A DNA stretch of 45,365 bases from positions 1 through 45,365 of the forward strand of contig JAQCCM010000013.1 of NCBI GenBank assembly GCA_027621175.1, in the 5' to 3' direction. Position numbers and translations under genes: made by a program. Below, piece after piece: positions 14,570 through 24,291 of this stretch. The notes beneath the pieces are model-generated. The model made no database searches. It was not told the DNA's origin and was given only the letters and a program-made list of their open reading frames with translations. This stretch comes from Bacteroidota bacterium. GTDB lineage: Bacteria > Bacteroidota > Bacteroidia > Flavobacteriales > Flavobacteriaceae. How positions within the stretch are numbered: the first letter of the stretch is position 1; every line of letters starts with the position of its first letter.

Positions 14570-17188
14570 ATGTCCATCCCTTCTAAGTTTACACCCGCTG
14601 CAGTAGAGCAAAAATGGTATGCGTATTGGACGCAAAACCATTACTTTCACTCTACGCCAGACAAGCGTAAACCTTATACCATTGTAATTCCACCACCAAA
14701 TGTGACAGGAGTATTACATATGGGGCATTTGATGAACAATACCTTGCAAGATGTACTTATTCGTCGGGCGCGCATGCGCGGTTTCAATGCTTGTTGGGTG
14801 CCTGGTACAGACCACGCCTCAATAGCCACGGAAGCAAAAGTGGTGAATAAGCTCAAAAGTGAGGGTATTGATAAAGCCGACATTGGTCGAGAAGCTTTTT
14901 TGGAGCATGCTTGGGATTGGACCCATGAACACGGTGGAATTATTTTAGAACAACTAAAAAAACTGGGTTGTTCTTGTGATTGGGAACGCACCAAATTTAC
15001 TCTCGATGCGGATATGTCCAAATCTGTAATTAAGGTGTTTGTTGACTTGTACGAGAAAGGGCTTATCTACCGCGGTTATCGTATGGTAAATTGGGATCCT
15101 GAAGCGCAAACCACGCTATCCGACGAGGAAGTTATTCACGAAGAGAGACAAGGAAATTTGTACCACATCTCCTACGACATCGAGGGCAGCGATGAAAAGG
15201 TGGTGATTGCCACCACCAGACCTGAAACTCTTTTTGGCGATACGGCTGTTGCCATTCACCCAGAAGATGAACGTTTTACGAAATTACACGGAAAAAGAGC
15301 AATTGTTCCACTCGTGAATAGATCAGTGCCCATAATTAAAGACGAATATGTAAGCTTAGAGTTGGGAACAGGTTGTTTGAAAGTTACCCCTGCCCACGAC
15401 GAAAATGATAAGCTGCTAGGGGATAAGCACAAACTTGAGTTTATTGATATTTTTAACCCCGACGGGACACTTAATTTTCAAGGGCTTCATTACGAAGGGC
15501 AAGATAGATTTGTAGTGCGCAAGGCTGTTGTAAAAGAACTTGAATCCCAAGGGAGTTTGGTTAAAATTACACCTCATACGCACAAAGTTGGCACTTCTGA
15601 GCGCACTAAAGCAGTAATTGAACCACGCCTTTCCGATCAGTGGTTTTTGCGTATGGAGGACTTAGCAAAACCTGCTATTGCCGCTGTGGAAAATAATGAC
15701 GTCCAGCTAGTTCCTAAAAAATTCATCAATACGTATCGGCATTGGATGAATAACATCCGTGATTGGAATATTTCGCGTCAGCTGTGGTGGGGACATCAAA
15801 TTCCGGCCTATTATTATGGTGTTAACAAGGAACACGTCGTTGTGGCATCTACAAAAGAGGAGGCCCTAGCAAAAGCGAAAGCCGCTTCCAAAGACGATTC
15901 GCTAACTCTAGATGATTTGTCTCAAGATGAAGATGTGCTTGACACGTGGTTTTCTTCGTGGCTCTGGCCTATATCGGTTTTTAATGGTGTGTTAGCACCA
16001 GAAAACGAGGAGGTTTCCTATTATTATCCAACACAAGAATTGGTAACAGGTCCGGACATTTTGTTTTTTTGGGTTGCACGAATGATTATGTCGGGCTATG
16101 CATTACGTGACGAAAAGCCTTTTTCACATGTCTATCTAACAGGTCTTGTACGTGACGGTCAAGGTAGAAAAATGTCGAAACAACTTGGGAATTCACCTGA
16201 CGCCATAGAACTTATGGATACTTATGGGGCAGATGGCGTACGTGTAGGACTATTGCTAAGCGCAGCGGCAGGTAACGATTTGTTGTTTGATGAAAATCTA
16301 TGTCAACAAGGAAAGAATTTTGCCAATAAAATTTGGAATGCCTTCCGGTTGGTGCAAAGCTGGAATGTGGATGAAAATCTTTCCGCTTGTAAAACAGCAG
16401 CTGTTGGATTGGATTGGTATGTTGCGAAGTTTCAGCAAACACTTGCTACTATTGACGACCACTTTGGTAAGTATCGAATTTCAGATGCGTTGATGGCGAC
16501 CTATAAACTTATTTGGGACGATTTCTGTTCGTGGTTGTTGGAGATTGTAAAGCCTGCTTACGGCGCAAGTATTGATCCAGAAACCTATCAAAAAGTTTGT
16601 GTGCTTTTTGAAGATAATTTAAGATTGTTACATCCGTTTATGCCTTTCTTGTCAGAAGAATTGTGGCATGCATTTAAATCACGTTCAAAAGAGGAAGCGC
16701 TTATTGTTTCTTTGTGGCCAGAACAACAAGATATAGATGCAGATGTGTTACGACAATTTGATCATACCGCTGAACTAATTTCGCAATTGCGTACCATTCG
16801 TAAAAAACAAAACATCGCTTTTAAAGAATCGTTGCAACTTATAGAAACAACGAAAGACGAAATTTCTTTACGCCCCATTGTAAAAAAGCTGGTAAACGTT
16901 TCAACTTGGGAACAGATTTCTACTGCTCCCGATCAGGCACTTTCGTTTCGTGTACATGCACATGAATATTTTGTGCCTGTGGCTGCATCTAATTTGGAAG
17001 AAGAACGAAATAAAATCGAAGAAGAGCTTGCGTATCAAGAAGGATTTTTAATAACGGTTCAGAAAAAACTTTCCAACGAACGCTTTGTGGCAAATGCTCC
17101 CACTCAAGTAGTTGATTTAGAACGCAAGAAAGCAGCCGAGGCAGAAGAGAAAATTACGGCACTCAAATCCCGATTGGATTCGATTTAG
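14570..17188 (+). CDS. valS: valine--tRNA ligase
   Basis: Class I aminoacyl-tRNA synthetase that charges tRNA-Val and edits mischarged threonine. The 872-residue protein has the HIGH motif as LHMGHLMN near residue 48, the CP1 editing domain (ATTRPETLFGDTAVAIHPED near 212), the GHQIPAYYYG region near 410, the KMSKS motif as KMSKQLGNSPD near 534, an anticodon-binding domain, and a C-terminal coiled-coil arm (from about 800) diagnostic of ValRS. ATG 14570 (MSIPSKFTP) is chosen over 14537 because a promoter box covers the extra N-terminus. It converges with psd, overlapping by four bases. Confidence 0.97.
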   Translation: MSIPSKFTPAAVEQKWYAYWTQNHYFHSTPDKRKPYTIVIPPPNVTGVLHMGHLMNNTLQDVLIRRARMRGFNACWVPGTDHASIATEAKVVNKLKSEGIDKADIGREAFLEHAWDWTHEHGGIILEQLKKLGCSCDWERTKFTLDADMSKSVIKVFVDLYEKGLIYRGYRMVNWDPEAQTTLSDEEVIHEERQGNLYHISYDIEGSDEKVVIATTRPETLFGDTAVAIHPEDERFTKLHGKRAIVPLVNRSVPIIKDEYVSLELGTGCLKVTPAHDENDKLLGDKHKLEFIDIFNPDGTLNFQGLHYEGQDRFVVRKAVVKELESQGSLVKITPHTHKVGTSERTKAVIEPRLSDQWFLRMEDLAKPAIAAVENNDVQLVPKKFINTYRHWMNNIRDWNISRQLWWGHQIPAYYYGVNKEHVVVASTKEEALAKAKAASKDDSLTLDDLSQDEDVLDTWFSSWLWPISVFNGVLAPENEEVSYYYPTQELVTGPDILFFWVARMIMSGYALRDEKPFSHVYLTGLVRDGQGRKMSKQLGNSPDAIELMDTYGADGVRVGLLLSAAAGNDLLFDENLCQQGKNFANKIWNAFRLVQSWNVDENLSACKTAAVGLDWYVAKFQQTLATIDDHFGKYRISDALMATYKLIWDDFCSWLLEIVKPAYGASIDPETYQKVCVLFEDNLRLLHPFMPFLSEELWHAFKSRSKEEALIVSLWPEQQDIDADVLRQFDHTAELISQLRTIRKKQNIAFKESLQLIETTKDEISLRPIVKKLVNVSTWEQISTAPDQALSFRVHAHEYFVPVAASNLEEERNKIEEELAYQEGFLITVQKKLSNERFVANAPTQVVDLERKKAAEAEEKITALKSRLDSI

Positions 17189-17841
17189 TTTACTTGATCT
17201 GAAATTAGCGTAACACCGCCTTTGACTTTTTGTCCTATTTCCACATTTATAGGCGTATTTGGAGGTAGAAACACATCCACGCGTGAGCCAAATTTGATAA
17301 ATCCAGCATCAGTGCCTTGAACCGCATCGTCGCCTATTTTGGCATAATTTACAATGCGACGTGCTACCGCACCAGCAATTTGCCTGTAAAGTACATCTCC
17401 AAACACCGGATTGTTAACCACAATAGTGGTGCGCTCATTCAGTGTAGAGGATTTTGGGTGCCAAGCCACTAGATATTTTCCTGGGTGATATGTGCTGTAA
17501 ACTACTTTTCCAGAAACCGGATAGCGGGTAACATGCACGTTTAGTGGTGACATAAAAATAGAAACTTGCAGCCTTTTTCCTTTGAAATATTCAGGCTCTT
17601 CTACCTCTTCAATAATAACTACTTTTCCATCAACAGGGGCTATAACAGCATCGGAAAGCGAAAGGGGTGGACGACTGGGGTTTCTAAAAAATTGCAATAT
17701 CAACACCAAAAAAACAAACAGTCCAAGTTGCAGTAAAATACGCAACCACTTTAAAGCTATAAATTGCTCTATAAGTAGCGCTGCTGTTGCAATAAGCACA
17801 AAACTTACAATGATAATGGTGAACCCTTCTTTATGAAACAT
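17185..17841 (-). CDS. psd: phosphatidylserine decarboxylase family protein
   Basis: A 218-residue pyruvoyl-dependent decarboxylase of the short (archaetidylserine/type II) form, which makes phosphatidylethanolamine at the inner membrane. There is an N-terminal pair of hydrophobic segments (about 8-50), VIAPVDGKVV near 80, the FMSPLNVHVTRYPVSG motif near 113-129, and the self-cleavage site as KFGSRVDVF near 185, where Gly-Ser would be processed to form the pyruvoyl group. The start is set at ATG 17841 (MFHKEGF); it overlaps the end of cdsA, whose product CDP-diacylglycerol feeds the same pathway. Confidence 0.9.
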   Translation of the reverse strand: MFHKEGFTIIIVSFVLIATAALLIEQFIALKWLRILLQLGLFVFLVLILQFFRNPSRPPLSLSDAVIAPVDGKVVIIEEVEEPEYFKGKRLQVSIFMSPLNVHVTRYPVSGKVVYSTYHPGKYLVAWHPKSSTLNERTTIVVNNPVFGDVLYRQIAGAVARRIVNYAKIGDDAVQGTDAGFIKFGSRVDVFLPPNTPINVEIGQKVKGGVTLISDQVN

Positions 17842-18610
17842 ATCCGAATACAAATAAAATTAATATATAAACTGGAATTGCAAGTAACGAACTATCCAAT
17901 CGATCGTACATACCGCCATGCCCTGGTAGTATTTTCCCGCTATCTTTAACACCACATTGGCGCTTGATTTTTGATTGCACCAAATCGCCCAATCCTCCAC
18001 AAATAGCAGTAATTATAGTTAAGGCAAGTATGGTTTTGGTATCAAATAGTTCAAAATAGCGTCCCACAAAAAACATGATTATTGTGGTAATAACAATACC
18101 GCCAATATTGCCCTCAATGGTTTTGTTGGGTGAAATTTTAGCTGCTAAAACACGTTTGCCAATCGTTGTGCCAACCAAATAGGCACCAGAGTCGTTCAGC
18201 CAAATAATGCCAAAAAAGAAAGCAACAAAATCTGGATTTTGTACACTCAGTAATGCCAACATCACAAGTGGGATACTCACACCAACCCCCCCCAAAACAG
18301 TTACAAAAGTTTTTGAGATATCAATATTTTTTTTTGCAAACAGAAAAGTCACCATAAGTATAACACCAAATATTCCAGAAATAATTAGTACAAGATTGGC
18401 TTGCTCAAAGACAAATGACAGCAGTAGGATTAGCGGGAAAAAGGCATAAACAACCGCTGCTTTCTTGGTGGTAATTCGTTGGATTTCAAATAATGAAATG
18501 AGTGTCATGGCAAATATAACTACCGAAAAAAAAGGAATGTTAGTATACAGGCTTCCCAATAAAAGCCCAGCGTAAAATAGGGATGTTATAAAACGAACAA
18601 AAAGTATCAT
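17831..18610 (-). CDS. cdsA: phosphatidate cytidylyltransferase (CDP-diglyceride synthase)
   Basis: Integral-membrane enzyme that makes CDP-diacylglycerol from phosphatidate and CTP, the branch point of phospholipid synthesis. The 259-residue protein has about seven to eight hydrophobic helices and the C-terminal CdsA signature, here GDLVQSKIKRQCGVKDSGKI then LPGHGGMYDRLDS near 212-244. Its ATG overlaps the stop of the upstream LUD gene by four bases, and psd overlaps its end, so LUD-cdsA-psd forms a coupled unit. Confidence 0.95.
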   Translation of the reverse strand: MILFVRFITSLFYAGLLLGSLYTNIPFFSVVIFAMTLISLFEIQRITTKKAAVVYAFFPLILLLSFVFEQANLVLIISGIFGVILMVTFLFAKKNIDISKTFVTVLGGVGVSIPLVMLALLSVQNPDFVAFFFGIIWLNDSGAYLVGTTIGKRVLAAKISPNKTIEGNIGGIVITTIIMFFVGRYFELFDTKTILALTIITAICGGLGDLVQSKIKRQCGVKDSGKILPGHGGMYDRLDSSLLAIPVYILILFVFGYVS

Positions 18611-19218
18611 GAAAAATCCTCAAGCAATAATAAGTACACTTCTTTTACACCACTACCGTAGTTCAAATAGTTGTCATCTTTGAATGTATCGGATTTGAAT
18701 TGTTTTATTGAGGTAATATTAAGCGGAATTTTATCTAAATATCGATTTTTAATGCTTTTTAATGCATCTGAAACTGTTTCAGAAAACTGACGAGTGCCTG
18801 CCAAAATCACAAGTGTCTCGGGCAGATCAGAAAGTTTATTTACTCCTAATTGGTGTTCACAGACCACTATACTGCCGTCGTAGGCAACAAGCGACTCACA
18901 ACTGCACAACATCATTTTGGCATTAAGATTTGTTTTAGTTAATGTAATTCCAACGTCTAATTTTTTTGCCAATTTTGGATCTAAGCAAAGTAATTCTCGT
19001 ATTTCAGATGGGTATTCTTTAATGATATCTGTAAATGTAGTTTTAGCGTCTTCGATTTGCTCACAGTACACAAATTTACCACCACGTTGGGTAAACTGAC
19101 TTGTGAAGATTTGCTCAATGGGCTCTTCTTTGGCTGGCATATGCGGCCCACGCTCATCCAAATCCAATCCTTTTTGGGCTGTTTTTTTTCCAAATAATGA
19201 TGTCCAAATTTTTATCAC
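18607..19218 (-). CDS. LUD domain protein (LutC/YkgG-related)
   Basis: A 203-residue protein whose C-terminal part (about residues 95-200) matches the LUD (lactate utilisation) domain: ITLTKTNLNAKMM, then ESLVAYDGSIVV, LPETLVILAGT and NYGSGVKEVYLLL. LutC-type proteins belong to L-lactate oxidation complexes with LutA and LutB, but neither partner is nearby. A solitary LUD gene between ftsH and cdsA is a recurring arrangement in Bacteroidota as I know it; its function there is not established, and a housekeeping rather than lactate role seems likely. Confidence 0.82.
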   Translation of the reverse strand: MIKIWTSLFGKKTAQKGLDLDERGPHMPAKEEPIEQIFTSQFTQRGGKFVYCEQIEDAKTTFTDIIKEYPSEIRELLCLDPKLAKKLDVGITLTKTNLNAKMMLCSCESLVAYDGSIVVCEHQLGVNKLSDLPETLVILAGTRQFSETVSDALKSIKNRYLDKIPLNITSIKQFKSDTFKDDNYLNYGSGVKEVYLLLLEDFS

Positions 19219-19235
19219 GAAACTAGCTTGTTACA

Positions 19236-19243
19236 CAAAGGTA
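19236..19243 (-). promoter_or_regulatory. -7 promoter box of the LUD-cdsA-psd unit
   Basis: TACCTTTG on the minus strand, 17 bases before the ATG at 19218, in the short gap after ftsH. It would allow the lipid genes to be expressed apart from rsfS-ftsH. Confidence 0.5.
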
Positions 19244-19254
19244 ACAAATCATAA

Positions 19255-21267
19255 CTATTTCACGTCTTTTGGGTTTTCCTCTTTGGTTGTTTTTGCTTTT
19301 GTTGTTGGGCGTTTCTTTGGTGCTGCTTTCGGCTTTGTAGGGACTGCTTCTTCAGCTATTTCAAATGGGCGCACACCAAAAATTCGCTCTAAGTCGTCTT
19401 TGAAAATCACTTCTTTTTCCAACAAGTGCTCAGCTAGTTCAGTGAGTTTTTCTTTATGCTTTTTCAACAGTTGAACGGCACGTTTGTACTCGTTCTCTAC
19501 AAGAGCTGATATTTCAGCATCTATGAGTTTTGCTGTTTCCTCAGAGTATGGTTTTGTAAACCCGTAATCACTCTCATTAGTTTGATAATAAGTGATGTTT
19601 CCAATTTTATCATTTAGCCCGTATATCGTTACCATAGCTCTGGCTTGTTGTGTAACTTTTACAAGATCGCTGAGAGCTCCTGTGGAGATTTTATTAAATA
19701 TAATATCCTCTGCAGCACGCCCACCTAAAGTGGCACACATTTCGTCTAGCATCTGCTCAGTGCGAACTATTTGCCGTTCTTCTGGTAAATACCATGCGGC
19801 ACCTAGCGATTGACCGCGTGGCACAATAGTAACTTTAACTAATGGCGCAGCATGCTCAAGCATCCAGCTGACAGTTGCGTGCCCTGCTTCGTGAAATGCG
19901 ATTGTTTTCTTTTCTTCTGGTGTAATGATTTTACTCTTCTTTTCTAATCCACCAATAATACGGTCAACAGCGTCTAAAAAGTCTTGACGACCTACCCTTT
20001 TTTTGTTTTTTCTAGCGGCAATCAGTGCGGATTCGTTACATACATTCGCAATGTCTGCACCTGAGAAACCAGGTGTTTGCTTGGAAAGAAAATCTACATC
20101 TAGTTTTGGATCAGATTTTAATGGCTTTAGGTGTACTTTGAAAATTTCTTTTCGCTCGTTTAAGTCGGGTAAATCCACATAAATTTGACGGTCAAAACGA
20201 CCGGCTCGCATGAGCGCTTTGTCTAGCACATCGGCGCGGTTCGTAGCTGCAATTACGATGACATTCGTGTTAGTGCCAAATCCATCCATTTCTGTAAGTA
20301 GTTGATTTAGAGTGTTTTCACGTTCATCGTTAGATCCCGTCATGTTGTTTTTTCCTCTAGCACGTCCAATAGCGTCAATCTCATCAATAAAAATGATAGC
20401 CGGAGATTTGTCTTTGGCTTGTTTAAATAGGTCACGCACACGGGATGCACCTACTCCTACAAACATCTCAACGAAATCTGAGCCAGACAAGGAGAAGAAC
20501 GGCACTTTTGCTTCGCCAGCAACCGCCTTTGCCAAGAGAGTTTTTCCTGTTCCTGGAGGGCCTACTAACAGGGCTCCTTTTGGAATTTTTCCTCCAAGCA
20601 CGGTATATTTTGTTGGGTTTTTGAGGAAATCTACAATTTCTTGTACTTCTTCTTTTGCGCCATCAAGCCCTGCAACGTCTTTAAACGTTATTTTCACATC
20701 CGTTTTTTCGTCAAATAATTTCGCTTTGGACTTCCCGATATTAAATATCTGGGCACCGCCTCCACCACCTCCACCGCCAGACATACGGCGCATGATAAAC
20801 AGCCAGATGGCAATAATGAGAATGAGTGGTAAAAAACCAATAAGCACATCGAGCCAACGATTTTCTACAGTCCTAAATTCATAGCTAAATTCCACGCCAT
20901 TTGATTCAGCGGCTTCAAGTTTCTTTTGGAAAAGTTCTAAATTTCCAACCTCAAATTGATAATGTGGCCCTGCGTCGTTTGTGCGCCCTAAAATGTCTGA
21001 ACTTTTAGCTTTCTTGTGTTTTGTTTCTTGCAACGCTTCTTCGGTTAGCGTTACCTGAGCAGTATTTTTATTTACCACGACCACACGACTAACCTCACCG
21101 TCATTAAGGAAACGTTCAAATCTAGAAATATTAATTTTTTGATCTTCACCTAATCCATCACCTCCGCCAAAAAATGACATTCCCAAAAAGAATAATACAA
21201 TAGATCCGTAAAGCCAATATGGGTTTAGTGCGGGTTTTTTAGGAGGTGTTTTTTCGTTTTTAGCCAT
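19255..21267 (-). CDS. ftsH: ATP-dependent zinc metalloprotease FtsH
   Basis: Membrane-anchored AAA+ protease that degrades unstable membrane and cytosolic proteins. The 670-residue protein has an N-terminal helix (about 16-34), a periplasmic domain, a second helix (about 140-160) followed by an eight-glycine linker ([12 protein letters not shown]), Walker A GPPGTGKT near 233, Walker [12 protein letters not shown] near 291, the second region of homology ([20 protein letters not shown]), and the zinc site HEAGH near 453. The C-terminus is a Lys/Pro-rich tail of about 45 residues ([15 protein letters not shown]). It follows rsfS by two bases and is co-transcribed with it. Confidence 0.98.
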   Translation of the reverse strand: MAKNEKTPPKKPALNPYWLYGSIVLFFLGMSFFGGGDGLGEDQKINISRFERFLNDGEVSRVVVVNKNTAQVTLTEEALQETKHKKAKSSDILGRTNDAGPHYQFEVGNLELFQKKLEAAESNGVEFSYEFRTVENRWLDVLIGFLPLILIIAIWLFIMRRMSGGGGGGGGAQIFNIGKSKAKLFDEKTDVKITFKDVAGLDGAKEEVQEIVDFLKNPTKYTVLGGKIPKGALLVGPPGTGKTLLAKAVAGEAKVPFFSLSGSDFVEMFVGVGASRVRDLFKQAKDKSPAIIFIDEIDAIGRARGKNNMTGSNDERENTLNQLLTEMDGFGTNTNVIVIAATNRADVLDKALMRAGRFDRQIYVDLPDLNERKEIFKVHLKPLKSDPKLDVDFLSKQTPGFSGADIANVCNESALIAARKNKKRVGRQDFLDAVDRIIGGLEKKSKIITPEEKKTIAFHEAGHATVSWMLEHAAPLVKVTIVPRGQSLGAAWYLPEERQIVRTEQMLDEMCATLGGRAAEDIIFNKISTGALSDLVKVTQQARAMVTIYGLNDKIGNITYYQTNESDYGFTKPYSEETAKLIDAEISALVENEYKRAVQLLKKHKEKLTELAEHLLEKEVIFKDDLERIFGVRPFEIAEEAVPTKPKAAPKKRPTTKAKTTKEENPKDVK

Positions 21268-21269
21268 AA

Positions 21270-21638
21270 CTAATATTTAGATTCCACTAGAGTTTGCTTT
21301 GCATCGCCCCAAAGCGATTCAATGTCGTAGTGTGAACGTGTTTGTTTTTGGAAAATATGCACAACAATGTCTACAAAATCCATCAATACCCATTCGCCCG
21401 TTTCTTGACCTTCTACATGCCATGGCTTTTCGTGAAGGGCTTTGCTCACAACTTTTTGTACAGAACTAGATATGGCGTTTACTTGTGTATTGGAATTTCC
21501 AGAGCACACCACAAAATACTGACACACATTGTTTTCAATGTCTCGTAAATCTAAAATGTTGATGCCTTCGCCTTTTACCTCTTCGATACCTTCAATAATG
21601 TGTGCAAGAAGTGCGTCTGTATTTGTTTTTTTTGTCAT
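21270..21638 (-). CDS. rsfS: ribosome silencing factor RsfS
   Basis: A 122-residue RsfS/Iojap protein that binds uL14 on the large subunit and blocks subunit joining during starvation. The conserved core is seen: GINILDLRDIENNVCQYFVVCSGNSNTQV (split by family position around residue 25-50), then WHVEG near 78, GEWVLMDFVDIVVHIF near 86-101 and YDIESLWGDA near 108. It is the first gene of the rsfS-ftsH pair; the gap upstream is shared with the GH16 gene. Confidence 0.95.
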   Translation of the reverse strand: MTKKTNTDALLAHIIEGIEEVKGEGINILDLRDIENNVCQYFVVCSGNSNTQVNAISSSVQKVVSKALHEKPWHVEGQETGEWVLMDFVDIVVHIFQKQTRSHYDIESLWGDAKQTLVESKY

Positions 21639-21859
21639 GCAATTTTTGTCTTCGTAAAAGTAGTCGATATTTATGGAACTAAGTCTACAAAAACATTAGT
21701 TTTGTAGCAGTTTTTCAAAATTTATGCCACTATTCAATAATATATTATTTGAGGTCATTATTGTACTAAAAGTTATAAAACTAACCGAATAACACCAAAA
21801 CAGTCTGCTGTCAAAGACATTTTGTCAGCAATTAAGTTTTTATAATTTAATTTTACACT
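21639..21859. promoter_or_regulatory. largest intergenic gap, with three inverted repeats and a candidate promoter
   Basis: A 221-bp AT-rich gap between divergent rsfS and the GH16 gene. It contains: an 8-bp perfect inverted repeat at 21685-21707 (arms CTACAAAA/TTTTGTAG, 7-nt loop) whose right arm overlaps a plus-strand TAGTTTTG box (21697-21704); a 14-bp perfect palindrome at 21736-21749 (AATAATATATTATT); and arms of 10 bp with one mismatch at 21806-21830 (TGCTGTCAAA/TTTGTCAGCA). A near-consensus TAATTTTA box ends four bases before the GH16 ATG. These could be operator sites, an mRNA hairpin, or chance in AT-rich DNA. Confidence 0.4.
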
Positions 21860-23506
21860 ATGAATTTTCAAATAAAAAGGAGTTGTTTAACACAATTTTT
21901 TCTAATTATAGGTTTTTTTTCGGTTGCTCAGGTTTCTGTTTCTATTGACGAAGATGCCCAATGGCTAGGTTTCATGCATCGCTTTGAAAATGTTAATGGC
22001 ACAAAAGGAACTCATCTTTCTGGACAACAGTTTAATGTTGCCGATTTAGTTGCTACGATTTCTACTGATAATTCACATGCAATTTCTTTAAAACCAAATT
22101 CCAATTTATACAACTCCAATGATCCATACTGGTCAAATGGTTCAGGTGATGGCAATAAATGGCTAGAGGCAAACTCCTATGTTGAGTATACTGCGGGTAC
22201 CTATCCCGGGGGAGTAATAACGTTTACGGCTAATATTGATTCACATACACTAGACAATCGATACACGTTAAAAGCTTTTATAAAAGAGTTTACGCCTCAA
22301 TATGACAATGTAAATAGCGAAGTGGTCGTTGTTGAAGCAAGCTCAACACGGATTAATTTATCTTATACACCTTCAAATAATTCAAATGTAATTCAATACG
22401 GTTTTGTTCTTGAAGGCATAAACGCAAACCCAAATACGGACTGGGGACATGTTAAGGTTTCCGCTACATCAAACAATAATAACTTGGTCTATCAACAAGT
22501 ATGGGGTGATGAATTTAACGACAGCTCTGTTTATAATTCGAACGAAATCAATCCAATTGATGACACTAAATGGTTTCATCAAACCAAATTACCTAACGGC
22601 TGGAGTTGGTATAATGGAGAAGTACAGCACTACACCGACGAAATAACTAACGCCTATGTTTCTAACGGAACACTCAAAATTCTGGCTAAGCGACAAACGT
22701 ATACGGATCAAGGGCAGACAAAGGAGTTTACTTCGGCAAGGTTAAATTCAAAATTTGCTTTTACCTATGGTAAAGTAGAAGTGCGTGCAAAGCTACCTAC
22801 TGGATCGGGAACTTGGCCTGCTATTTGGATGCTTGGAAAAAATATTACTGAACCAGGGGGATTTTGGGAGCAAGAGTTTGGAACAACTTCTTGGCCTGCC
22901 TGCGGAGAAATTGACATCATGGAACATTGGGGTAAAAACCAAAACTATGTTAGCAGTGCTATGCACACCCCTTCTTCTTATGGAGGCACTATCAACCATG
23001 GAGGGCAAACTATCGCTACTGTATCTACACAATTTCATTTGTATGTGCTAGAATGGACACCAGATAAGATGGTGTTTTCGGTTGATGGGAAAGTACATTA
23101 TACCTACAACCCTGCTCAAAAAAACAGCAACACTTGGCCATTTAATGCCGATCAATATCTTCTGTTAAATATTGCTATTGAGCCTTCAATTGCATCCAGT
23201 TTTGTAGAATCTGCCATGGAAATAGATTTTGTTCGAATTTATCAGCTAAAACAACCTTTGAACACAGAAATGATTTCATCAACAAACCCGCTACAGGTTT
23301 GGGTAAACAATGATGGAAAAATCAATATTCGTACAACTCAAGTTCTTGATTTTATTTCACTTTACGATTTAAATGGGAGAGCGTTGTTTCGTATTAAACC
23401 TAATAAAATGCAAGTTGTTTTAGATGCAGAAGCATTCAAGGGACTTTTTATTTTGAAAGCTGAAGCAAAAAACAAGCGTTGGACTAGAAAAATCCTCATA
23501 AACTAA
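21860..23506 (+). CDS. secreted glycoside hydrolase family 16 (laminarinase-like beta-glucanase) with a T9SS-type tail
   Basis: A 548-residue exported enzyme. Residues 1-23 form a signal peptide. Residues about 24-205 form a beta-rich module (DEDAQWLGFMHRF, DPYWSNGSGDGNKWLEANSYVEY) that I know from Bacteroidota secreted glycosidases; its role is not defined and may be carbohydrate binding. The GH16 domain (about 212-470) has the VWGDEFN start, GSGTWPAIWMLG and the catalytic EIDIME motif with E350, D352 and E355. Such enzymes cleave beta-1,3 or mixed-linkage glucans such as algal laminarin. The last ~75 residues (LYDLNGRALFRIKP, ending RKILIN) look like a type A T9SS sorting domain. No SusC/SusD genes are nearby, so this is not a full polysaccharide locus. 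Confidence 0.9.
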   Translation: MNFQIKRSCLTQFFLIIGFFSVAQVSVSIDEDAQWLGFMHRFENVNGTKGTHLSGQQFNVADLVATISTDNSHAISLKPNSNLYNSNDPYWSNGSGDGNKWLEANSYVEYTAGTYPGGVITFTANIDSHTLDNRYTLKAFIKEFTPQYDNVNSEVVVVEASSTRINLSYTPSNNSNVIQYGFVLEGINANPNTDWGHVKVSATSNNNNLVYQQVWGDEFNDSSVYNSNEINPIDDTKWFHQTKLPNGWSWYNGEVQHYTDEITNAYVSNGTLKILAKRQTYTDQGQTKEFTSARLNSKFAFTYGKVEVRAKLPTGSGTWPAIWMLGKNITEPGGFWEQEFGTTSWPACGEIDIMEHWGKNQNYVSSAMHTPSSYGGTINHGGQTIATVSTQFHLYVLEWTPDKMVFSVDGKVHYTYNPAQKNSNTWPFNADQYLLLNIAIEPSIASSFVESAMEIDFVRIYQLKQPLNTEMISSTNPLQVWVNNDGKINIRTTQVLDFISLYDLNGRALFRIKPNKMQVVLDAEAFKGLFILKAEAKNKRWTRKILIN

Positions 23507-23562
23507 GTAGGGATTCTAATGTCTAACGTAATCTATTGGATGTCAATACTTTTAGTTAACAA

Positions 23563-24291
23563 ATGCTAATTATAAAACTTAGTGTCATTGATTCCACCAA
23601 CAGCTTTTTAAAGCAATGGGTGCAGCAAACCAAAGCGCACAACGCTATAGGTGTTTGGGCAGATTATCAAACCCACGGAACAGGGCGTATGGGCACAAAA
23701 TGGCATTCAGAGGATGGTCTTAATTTGTTATGCTCTGTATATTTGGGTGACATTTCAAATCAAATTAATGGTGTGTTTGATATCAACAAGCGTGTTTGTT
23801 TGGCTATTTTGGACACGCTGATACCACAAAACATTCCAGCTCTTCAAATCAAATGGCCCAACGACATTTTGTCAGCAGGTAAAAAAATTGGAGGTGTTTT
23901 GGTAGAACCCATATTGCGAGGAAAACAAGTTACAGGCGTTGTAATTGGCTGCGGAATAAACATCAATCAACTGAAATTCCCTAATTTACCTTGTGCTTCC
24001 TCTTTGCGTAAAGCTACCGGTAAAACCCATGCGATTGAGCCGCTATTTGAAAGTTTAGCTCATAATATTGAGTCAACTGTTCGCGCCAGTAATACTGATA
24101 ATTCAAGATATTTGGATTCGATGTTTAAATTAAACGAGGCATGTAGTTTTGAAAGACTAGATGGATCATCTTTTATTGCCACAATTGTCGGCGTAGCCGA
24201 TAATGGGAAATTAATGGTCAAACATGCTGACGGCACATCTGAACTTTTTGAGGAAAAAAAGCTGGTGTTTAAAGCTTTTGCGCATTGCTAA
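23563..24291 (+). CDS. birA: biotin--[acetyl-CoA-carboxylase] ligase
   Basis: Attaches biotin to the carboxyl-carrier subunit of acetyl-CoA carboxylase via biotinyl-AMP. The 242-residue protein is the monofunctional type: it begins directly with the catalytic domain (STNSFLKQW near residue 11) and lacks the N-terminal DNA-binding domain, so it is not a repressor. Seen are the biotinyl-AMP loop GTGRMGTKWHSE near 40-51, KWPNDILSAGKKIGGVLVEP near 96-115 with the catalytic lysine, and GCGININQ near 128. It converges with the SRPBCC gene, and the two coding regions overlap by 23 bases. Confidence 0.95.
   Translation: MLIIKLSVIDSTNSFLKQWVQQTKAHNAIGVWADYQTHGTGRMGTKWHSEDGLNLLCSVYLGDISNQINGVFDINKRVCLAILDTLIPQNIPALQIKWPNDILSAGKKIGGVLVEPILRGKQVTGVVIGCGININQLKFPNLPCASSLRKATGKTHAIEPLFESLAHNIESTVRASNTDNSRYLDSMFKLNEACSFERLDGSSFIATIVGVADNGKLMVKHADGTSELFEEKKLVFKAFAHC

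Noticed and set aside
20312-20884. 190-codon open frame on the plus strand opposite ftsH
   Set aside because: Lies wholly inside the intact ftsH coding region; its composition reflects the complement of the AAA and glycine-linker codons (including a run of prolines).
21860-23506. Full polysaccharide utilisation locus
   Set aside because: Only one glycoside hydrolase is present; there are no SusC/SusD, sulfatase or regulator genes in the window.
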